Shown: positions 7,575-11,726 of the stretch, one piece after another
Numbering within the stretch: position 1 is the stretch's first letter
Layout: every line of letters begins with the position of its first letter
Source of the DNA: Treponema sp.
GTDB lineage: Bacteria; Spirochaetota; Spirochaetia; Treponematales; Breznakiellaceae
Direction of reading: 5' to 3'
Length of the DNA: 11,726 nt
Assembly: GCA_031280065.1 (NCBI GenBank)
Contig: JAITHH010000129.1
Span: forward strand, 1 to 11,726
Made by a program: the position numbers and the translations under genes
The notes under the pieces: generated by a model
What the model was told of the DNA's origin: nothing
Database searches by the model: none
The model's input: only the letters and a program-made list of their open reading frames with translations

Positions 7575-9145
7575 TCCGCTTTGAGAACCCGCGGGCGCTG
7601 TACCTGCTCTTTGTCCTGATCATTCCGGCAATAGCCGCTCTCGTCCGCATCCCGAAGCTCCTGCGGCTCCTCCGGCTCTTTCCCCCAAACCGGCGCTTCC
7701 TGGCGGACGGCCTCCGGTTCCGCTGCGGCGTTTCGGCCCTGTTCTCGATCATCAGCGCCGGCTGCCTGATCACCGCCCTGGCAGGCCCGTCCTGGGGCAG
7801 CCGCCTCGTCCCTGAGCCGCGCCGGGGAACCGAGCTGGTCCTCGCGCTGGACCTGTCCCGCAGCATGGATGTGCGGGACATGGCGGATCAGTCCGGCGCG
7901 CCCCGCTCCCGGCTGGAGGCGGGAGCGGCGCTGGCCGGCGTTCTGGCTGCCGCTTCGCCGGAGATACGCTTCGGCATCGCCCTGGGCAAAGGCTCAGGCG
8001 TACTGGCCCTCCCCCTCACGGATGACCGCGAAGCGGCGCTCACCTTCCTGGAGGGGCTTTCAACGTCCCTCATCACCGGCAGGGGCACGAACCTGGAGGC
8101 GCTCCTGGACGCGGCTGCCGGCGCGTTTGAAGACGGCTTCCCGGCGCGGCGTGAAATTCTGCTCTTTTCCGATGGGGAAGCCCTTTCCGGCTCCCTGGGC
8201 ACGGCGCTTGAGCGGGCGGCGGCACGGGGAATTACCGTCAGCGCCGTGGGTCTGGGCGCCGAAACCGGGGGAATCGTGCCCGCCGCTCCGGGAGAAGCGG
8301 AGGCGGTGAGCGTCCCGCACAGAGAAGTCCTGCAAAGCGCCGCCGCGCGGGGAATTTACCTGGACGGGAACAGCGGGCACAGCGCCGCCCGGCTCTTGGA
8401 ATACTTCGCGGCCCCTTCCGCGGATGGCTTTTCCGGCGGGGCAGCCGGATTCAGGCGGGAAAGCGAAGCCCAATGGCGCTTATTCGTCCTGGCCGCCTTA
8501 TGCGCCCTGGGGATCGAGAAAGCGGCGGCTAAGGTATGGCGGCGGGGCGGGCGCAGGCTCAAAGCGGGGAAGGGGCTTCTGCTCTCCCTGGCAGCCGCGC
8601 TCTTGGCGGGCTCCTGTTCGCCGGTATTGGGCAAGCTGTATATAATAGAAGGGAGTTTCTTGAGCGCCCGGGGCCGCTCCGCCGAAGCGATGAGCGCGTA
8701 CTTGAAGGCGCGGGCCTTCCCCGATGCCGCGCCCTACGCCGAATACGGCCTGGGCTGCGTGTACCTGGCTTTGGACGAGGGGCAGGCGGCCCAGAAGCGT
8801 TTTGCCGCCGCCCTGTCCGCCGCATCCGCGGGGGATACTGAACTGATCTACCGTATCCGGTATAACCTGGGGGTAATTCACTTTCAGAACGGCGGCTTTG
8901 AGGCTGCGGCAGAGGAATTCAGGCGGGCCCTGGAAGCGGAGAGCGGCAAGATCGAGGCCAAGCGGAACCTCGAGTTGAGCCTGCTTTCCCACGGGGCGCG
9001 GGAACAGAGCGGCGCGGCGCCGGTGTTTGACGGGGACGGGGGCGATTACGGGGCGCTGTTTGATCTTATTCGGCGGAAGGAGCGGGATCGATGGAAAAGC
9101 AGAGAATGGGACGGCGCGGCGGACGATGGAGGGCCGGATTATTGA
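7571..9145 (+). CDS. batB: BatB-BatC fusion: VWA-domain membrane protein with C-terminal TPRs
   Basis: A 524-residue protein joining two usual Bat components. The BatB half has TM segments at about 9-26 and 53-71 and a VWA domain at about 88-280 with a full metal site (D94, S96, S98 in DLSRSM; T173 in GRGTNLE; D201 in LLFSDGE). A TM helix lies at about 302-316. A second hydrophobic stretch at 335-348 ends in LLAGSC (Cys349) and looks like the lipoprotein signal of a formerly separate BatC. The BatC half holds about three TPR-like units (roughly 360-460, with YGLGCVYLALDEGQAAQKRF and YNLGVIHFQNGGFEAAAEEF). It ends in the charged RRKERDRWKSREW and acidic PDY tail that I associate with spirochaete BatC proteins. 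It starts with GTG in a 4-nt overlap with batA and has only a weak GGGGG as ribosome site, so coupling probably matters. No in-frame start codon lies at the BatB/BatC join. Confidence 0.92.
   Translation: MIRFENPRALYLLFVLIIPAIAALVRIPKLLRLLRLFPPNRRFLADGLRFRCGVSALFSIISAGCLITALAGPSWGSRLVPEPRRGTELVLALDLSRSMDVRDMADQSGAPRSRLEAGAALAGVLAAASPEIRFGIALGKGSGVLALPLTDDREAALTFLEGLSTSLITGRGTNLEALLDAAAGAFEDGFPARREILLFSDGEALSGSLGTALERAAARGITVSAVGLGAETGGIVPAAPGEAEAVSVPHREVLQSAAARGIYLDGNSGHSAARLLEYFAAPSADGFSGGAAGFRRESEAQWRLFVLAALCALGIEKAAAKVWRRGGRRLKAGKGLLLSLAAALLAGSCSPVLGKLYIIEGSFLSARGRSAEAMSAYLKARAFPDAAPYAEYGLGCVYLALDEGQAAQKRFAAALSAASAGDTELIYRIRYNLGVIHFQNGGFEAAAEEFRRALEAESGKIEAKRNLELSLLSHGAREQSGAAPVFDGDGGDYGALFDLIRRKERDRWKSREWDGAADDGGPDY
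9128..9145 (+). promoter_or_regulatory. Ribosome binding site and TTGA start/stop overlap for the BatD/BatE-like gene
   Basis: GGAGGG at 9128-9133 stands 8 nt before a TTG at 9142, which overlaps the TGA stop of the BatB-BatC gene (9143-9145). The three preceding junctions have the same 4-nt NTGA form (5599, 6573, 7571). An alternative ATG at 9091 has AAGGAG at 9077-9082 but would add 17 basic residues ahead of the signal peptide and overlap by 55 nt. Confidence 0.65.
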
Positions 9146-10584
9146 AGAGCGAAGAACGCGGGGGGCCATCGAACCGGCGGTTCGCGCTCCCCGCGCTCCC
9201 CGTTTGCTGGGCGCTGGTATGCTTGGCTGCGGGGATTGCCGCTGCGCAGGATGCGCCCCTCATCCTTCAGGCGGAGGCTTCCCCGGCCAACCCCGCCCCC
9301 GGCTCCCCCTGGACCGTCCTCCTCCTGGTCGATCACGGCGAACCTGCCCAGGTCATGATACGCCCCCCGGAATTGCCCGCATCCCTCAGCCTCGAACAGC
9401 TTCATATCGAACCCCACCGCGGGCGGGACGGCAAACGCGCCACCCAGGCGGAACTGCGGTTCATTCCTCTCCGGGCCGGGCCCATCCTGCTCAAGCCCTT
9501 CGAGGTGAGCGTTCCCGGCAGGAGGGAGCTTTCGCCGGAACTGCGGGCCTTCGCCGGGGACGCCGCCCTGCCCTGGGAAGCCCGCCTGGTGTGGGATGGA
9601 ATTCCCCGCTCCCTCGCGCCCGGCGAGACGGCGGAACTCAGCCTCTTGATGCGGCCAGCGTCCGCTTCCGGCGCGTTCCCGCCGCCATTCCGCCCGGAAA
9701 CCCCGGAAGGGGCCCTGCTGGAAGCAATTCCCCTGGATGATTCCGCCCGCAGACAGGGGCTGATCCTCAAACTGCGGCTTACCGCCCTGGAAGGGCCGGA
9801 ACTGCGCTTCACCCCGCGCTCCCTGCCCTGGGGAGCGCTCGCCCTGGAAGTCCCCGGCTGGCGGATTCCCGTGCGGCCTCCCGCGGCTCCGCCTCCTTCG
9901 GAGTACGCTCCTCCGAAGAAGGCGGATCAGGGCGGCGCTCAAACCATTCCCCCGTTCCCGGCCTTCTCAGCGCGGGCCCCGGAAACCTATGCCCAAGGCG
10001 CGGCGCGCTTCGGCCTTGGCGGGGACTATGCGCGGATCATGGGCCAGGCCCGGCTGCTCTGGGAAACTTCCGCGCCGTCTGAATCCCTGGCGTACCTGCG
10101 CCGCCATGAGCGGGATTCACTCTTGGGGCCTTCCCTCGCCTTTCCCAGGCGGGTCGCGGAAGAGCATCTGGGGCTCGGCCCCACGGAAGACGAAGCCTGG
10201 CGGCCCCGCATCCTGGCGCCGGTTCTGCTCACCGGGGGCCTGGGCCTGGCAGCGGGAGCCTTCATCCTTTACGCGCTCCGCCGCAAACGCGGAAAAGGGG
10301 CTGTAACCTCGGCTCCTTCCTGGGGTTATCAAGTTGCCGGGCTCGCGGCGCTGGTCATGCTCGGCGCGGGCGTCTGGCTGGGGACAGCGGGGAGCGCGGC
10401 GCGGCGGGGGGTACTCCGGGAAACGGGCGTGTACCGCATCCCTGACTTGGGCGCCGATCCGGGCTTCGGGGCCCGCGAAGGGACGCCGGTGCGGGTGATT
10501 TCCGCGGCGGGGACCTGGGCGTATATCGAATCCTTGCACGGCAGCGCCGGATGGGTTCCCCTGGACGCGATATTCTTTTATTGA
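9142..10584 (+). CDS. BatD/BatE-like fusion: exported protein with two TM helices and C-terminal SH3-like domain
   Basis: From the TTG at 9142 this is a 480-residue protein; from the alternative ATG at 9091 it is 497. It opens with an export signal (FALPALPVCWALVCLAAGIA, about 14-33, cleavage near AAAQD at 33-37). An extracytoplasmic beta-rich BatD-like region spans about 38-245, then a proline-rich linker (about 244-275). A helical segment (about 282-350) is weakly like the TPR part of BatE proteins. TM helices lie at about 358-378 and 397-414, and a C-terminal SH3-like module spans about 423-480 (GVYRIPDLG, then GTPVRVISAAGTWAYIES and GWVPLDAI). In other bacteria BatD and BatE are separate proteins; here they appear as one chain, parallel to the BatB-BatC fusion. 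It is probably anchored in the inner membrane with the SH3-like module either periplasmic or cytoplasmic depending on how the TM pair inserts. BatD-like assignment of the N-terminal half is inferred mainly from position and topology. Confidence 0.8.
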   Translation: MKSEERGGPSNRRFALPALPVCWALVCLAAGIAAAQDAPLILQAEASPANPAPGSPWTVLLLVDHGEPAQVMIRPPELPASLSLEQLHIEPHRGRDGKRATQAELRFIPLRAGPILLKPFEVSVPGRRELSPELRAFAGDAALPWEARLVWDGIPRSLAPGETAELSLLMRPASASGAFPPPFRPETPEGALLEAIPLDDSARRQGLILKLRLTALEGPELRFTPRSLPWGALALEVPGWRIPVRPPAAPPPSEYAPPKKADQGGAQTIPPFPAFSARAPETYAQGAARFGLGGDYARIMGQARLLWETSAPSESLAYLRRHERDSLLGPSLAFPRRVAEEHLGLGPTEDEAWRPRILAPVLLTGGLGLAAGAFILYALRRKRGKGAVTSAPSWGYQVAGLAALVMLGAGVWLGTAGSAARRGVLRETGVYRIPDLGADPGFGAREGTPVRVISAAGTWAYIESLHGSAGWVPLDAIFFY

Positions 10585-10632
10585 GGGAGCGGAGCGCCGC
10601 GGAACGATGGTTCACGGCCTTTTACAGACACG

Positions 10633-11172
10633 GTGGATTTTGGGGACATACTGGACGAATGGGAGCGCCAAAGCCGCCGCCCCGGCGGTACAAAACAGAG
10701 CGCCGCGCAAAGCGTCGCGCAGAGTGCGAAGGAGAAGAAGCCGCGGGATGAAAAGCCCGCCAAGCCTGACCCGCTGACCGCCTGGCTTGCGGTGAATACC
10801 GTGCCGGACAAAGACGCCGAAGGCGAAACCTGCGGTGAAACCGGCGGTGAAACCGGGGCGAGGGCTGGAGAACGCCGGCGCCGGCTTCTCGGCAAGCGGC
10901 CTGACGGGGTCATCGATCTCCACGGTCTGACGCGGAATCAAGCCTGGGAAGCGCTGGACTCATTCTTTGAGGAGGGCCGCCGCAAGGGTTTTGAGAAACT
11001 CCTGGTGGTACACGGCAAGGGCAGCCATTCCCAGGGGGAATCGGTACTCAAGCGGACGGTACGGGAATACATTGAACGCTGTCCTTTTGCGGGGGAAAGC
11101 GGGCACGGGGCCGCTTCCGCCGGGGGGAGCGGCGTTACCTGGGTACTGCTTAAGAGCCTGTTCAAATTGTAG
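10633..11172 (+). CDS. Smr-domain protein
   Basis: A 179-residue protein ending in an Smr domain (about 90-174). It has the VIDLHGLT motif (93-100) and VVHGKGSHSQG (125-135), corresponding to the LDxH and TGxG motifs of the MutS2/Smr nuclease family. The N-terminal MDFGDILDEWE segment (1-11) is followed by a low-complexity charged linker (15-90). Smr proteins are endonucleases; bacterial stand-alone members have been linked to ribosome rescue by mRNA cleavage, which may or may not apply here. GTG at 10633 is the only in-frame start after the upstream in-frame stop at 10582-10584, and no good Shine-Dalgarno precedes it. The gene follows the Bat operon by 48 nt and may be read from it. Its last seven sense codons and its stop (11152-11172) lie inside the terminal inverted repeat of the adjacent hairpin element. 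Confidence 0.88.
   Translation: MDFGDILDEWERQSRRPGGTKQSAAQSVAQSAKEKKPRDEKPAKPDPLTAWLAVNTVPDKDAEGETCGETGGETGARAGERRRRLLGKRPDGVIDLHGLTRNQAWEALDSFFEEGRRKGFEKLLVVHGKGSHSQGESVLKRTVREYIERCPFAGESGHGAASAGGSGVTWVLLKSLFKL
10822..10857 (+). repeat. Three 12-bp tandem repeats in the Smr linker
   Basis: Three successive 12-mers share GAAACC at 10822-10833, 10834-10845 and 10846-10857. The last two read GGTGAAACCGGC and GGTGAAACCGGG. They encode GETC-GETG-GETG in the disordered linker before the Smr domain. Copy number can change in units of four residues without a frameshift. Confidence 0.7.
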
Positions 11173-11300
11173 ATTTTTACGGTCAATAGACCGCAAAAAT
11201 CCCGATTTTCGGGCTCTGCGAACCTTTGGTTCGATGGAGCCTGCAAGGTAGAATTTTGGCGTTTGCAACGCCAAAATTCCAGATTTTAAACAGGCTCTTA
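11151..11300. mobile_element. 150-bp hairpin-rich element with terminal inverted repeats (MITE- or REP-like)
   Basis: The ends are exact 12-bp inverted repeats: TAAGAGCCTGTT at 11151-11162 and AACAGGCTCTTA at 11289-11300, with weaker similarity continuing for about 15 more bases. Both ends finish in TA, as expected of a TA target duplication of IS630/Tc1-type elements. Inside are four hairpins. They are 11173-11200 (ATTTTT.CGGTC stem with one mismatch, AATA loop), 11201-11213 (CCCGA/TCGGG), 11219-11233 (CGAACC/GGTTCG) and 11251-11279 (13-bp perfect stem, TGC loop). Outer stems AGAGCC/GGCTCT (11153-11158 with 11212-11217) and GAGCCTG/CAGGCTC (11237-11243 with 11291-11297) arrange them as two related units around the small third hairpin. 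No ORF or transposase is present. It could also act as a bidirectional transcription barrier after smr, but no typical T-run follows a hairpin. Confidence 0.65.
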
Positions 11301-11451
11301 CACCCAGGGCGAAAAATATATCATCGGCTGTCTTGACGACTACCCTGAGTACCCGACACAGGGCATTGACCTTCCCGAACTGGAAAATAATCTGCGGGAA
11401 ATTTACAGCTTGATTATGGACGGAACCCTCACTTCGTCCCCATCTTCCTGA
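11290..11451 (+). pseudogene. 5'-truncated HicB-like antitoxin remnant
   Basis: The frame beginning right at the edge of the hairpin element reads YTQGEKYIIGCLDDYPEYPT, then QGIDLPELENNLREIYSLIM, and ends DGTLTSSPSS at a TGA (11449-11451). This is the pattern of HicB-family antitoxin N-terminal domains (short beta strands, YPEYPTQG turn, then a helix of the 'LeENLrEiYsLI' type). There is no start codon in frame: a stop at 11287-11289 inside the repeat precedes it, so the N-terminus is missing. At about 11434-11436 a shift of one base would continue as VPIFLKIGAK to a TAG at 11466-11468, a more antitoxin-like end, suggesting a lost base. No HicA-like toxin gene is seen. It is too short and too damaged to be functional as it stands. 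Confidence 0.6.
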
Positions 11452-11500
11452 AAATCGGGGCCAAATAGCGCTCGGCCATATACTCTGATGTAAACCGCGA

Positions 11501-11548
11501 TTTTTTTTATTTTTCCGCTTGACAAAAAAGCGATTTCAAGTGTAAAAT
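11501..11548 (+). promoter_or_regulatory. Sigma70-type promoter with upstream AT-rich tract
   Basis: A consensus -35 box TTGACA lies at 11519-11524 and a -10 box TAAAAT at 11543-11548, separated by 18 bp; TG directly precedes the -10 box. A T-rich tract at about 11501-11515 just upstream could serve as an UP element. Transcription would begin near 11555. It is the best housekeeping promoter in the window and points into the structured leader and short ORF downstream. Confidence 0.7.
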
Positions 11549-11558
11549 CAAACAACAT

Positions 11559-11608
11559 GCCCGTATGGGTATGACATACCGTGTCCGGGTACTCCGTACC
11601 TTACGGGC
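11559..11608 (+). promoter_or_regulatory. Predicted three-way-junction leader RNA
   Basis: The first 50 or so transcribed bases fold on paper into a closed three-way junction. The closing stem is GCCCGTA (11559-11565) with TACGGGC (11602-11608). Arm 1 is GGTAT/ATACC (11568-11580, loop GAC) and arm 2 is GGTAC/GTACC (11588-11600, loop TCC). All three stems are perfectly paired. The fold ends 18 nt before the GGAG ribosome site at 11627-11630. I do not recognise it as a known riboswitch: the 3-nt loops do not fit the purine type. Regulatory function is an inference from position and pairing only. Confidence 0.5.
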
Positions 11609-11636
11609 GCGGAATTTTAGTGTAATGGAGATGATC

Positions 11637-11714
11637 ATGAAAAGTGGAAAAAAACAGTTAATCATCGCTGGGGGGGCCCCCCCCGGGGGCCGGGGGCTAA
11701 AACAAACAAGGTAA
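11637..11714 (+). CDS. Short ORF, probable disrupted start of a secreted-protein gene
   Basis: ATG at 11637 follows GGAG at 11627-11630 by 6 nt, downstream of the promoter and structured leader; an in-frame ATG also lies at 11631. The reading frame gives MKSGKKQLIIAGGAPPGGRG and then LKQTR before a TAA at 11712-11714. The first 11 residues look like the charged start and first hydrophobic residues of a signal peptide. The rest is encoded by the poly-G/poly-C repeat at 11670-11697. A one-base change in that tract would put the following sequence into a frame that stays open to the window edge. It could be a real 25-residue peptide, a broken gene or the start of a longer gene; the window ends too soon to tell. 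Confidence 0.35.
   Translation: MKSGKKQLIIAGGAPPGGRGLKQTR
11670..11697. repeat. Poly-G/poly-C tract, diverged GC palindrome copy 3
   Basis: A run of seven G, eight C, five G, two C and five G followed by a C. It resembles the G-run/C-run palindromes at 3442-3463 and 5667-5684 but lacks the CCTGGG centre. It sits after codon 11 of the short ORF starting at 11637. Homopolymers of this length are prone to slippage and also to sequencing error. Confidence 0.6.
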
Positions 11715-11726
11715 GGAACCGCTTGG

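Noticed and set aside
11490..11516. Terminator at the T-run (eight T then five T) before the promoter
   Set aside because: No stable stem precedes the T-run on the + strand; its position directly upstream of a -35 box fits an UP-like AT tract better.
11559..11608. Purine-type or c-di-GMP riboswitch, or a tRNA-like fold
   Set aside because: The three-way junction has 3-nt loops and none of the conserved junction bases I know for those classes, and no anticodon or T-arm pattern, so only an unnamed structured leader is supported.
1..11726. CRISPR arrays, rRNA or tRNA genes, phage genes
   Set aside because: No regularly spaced direct repeats, no tRNA cloverleaf or conserved rRNA stretch, and no integrase, capsid or transposase frames were seen.

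Overview
The window is a GC-rich bacterial segment, densely coding and entirely on the + strand as far as I can support. Its likely source is a spirochaete close to Treponema, possibly a gut or termite-gut lineage. This rests on the Bat gene layout (including a BatB-BatC fusion and a BatD/BatE-like fusion), the Smr protein type and the HicB-type remnant. It is an inference from protein style, not a database result.

Layout. (1) 38-3431: a two-gene signalling unit, with a tandem STAS-domain protein followed 4 nt later by a 919-residue membrane hybrid histidine kinase (sensor, HisKA, HATPase, receiver, HPt). (2) 3432-3715: a 284-bp gap of G/C-rich palindromic repeat DNA in which I see no convincing gene. 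(3) 3716-10584: the Bat (aerotolerance-type) operon: MoxR AAA+ ATPase, DUF58 protein, a signal-peptide/one-TM protein, BatA (VWA), a BatB-BatC fusion (VWA + TPR) and a BatD/BatE-like fusion (exported domain + TM + SH3-like). From the DUF58 gene onward, every junction is a 4-nt NTGA stop/start overlap, provided the last gene starts at a TTG. (4) 10633-11172: an Smr-domain protein. (5) 11151-11726: a more AT-rich accessory tail. It holds a 150-bp hairpin-rich element with terminal inverted repeats that forms the 3' end of the smr gene, a 5'-truncated HicB-like antitoxin remnant, and a strong sigma70-type promoter. The promoter feeds a short leader predicted to fold as a three-way junction, followed by a short ORF broken by a poly-G/poly-C tract.

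How they may work together. MoxR, DUF58 and VWA proteins are known to be encoded together and are thought to form a membrane-associated ATPase/metal-binding complex with exported Bat partners, linked to oxygen or envelope stress tolerance in Bacteroides and studied in Leptospira. The STAS-kinase pair upstream is a plausible independent sensory unit; the sequence does not show that it controls the Bat genes.

The most unusual signals are non-coding. A family of GGGGGGCC/GGCCCCCC palindromes occurs three times, two of them inside the signal-peptide-like start of an ORF. The composite hairpin element supplies the stop codon of smr. The promoter-proximal three-way-junction leader matches no riboswitch class that I recognise.
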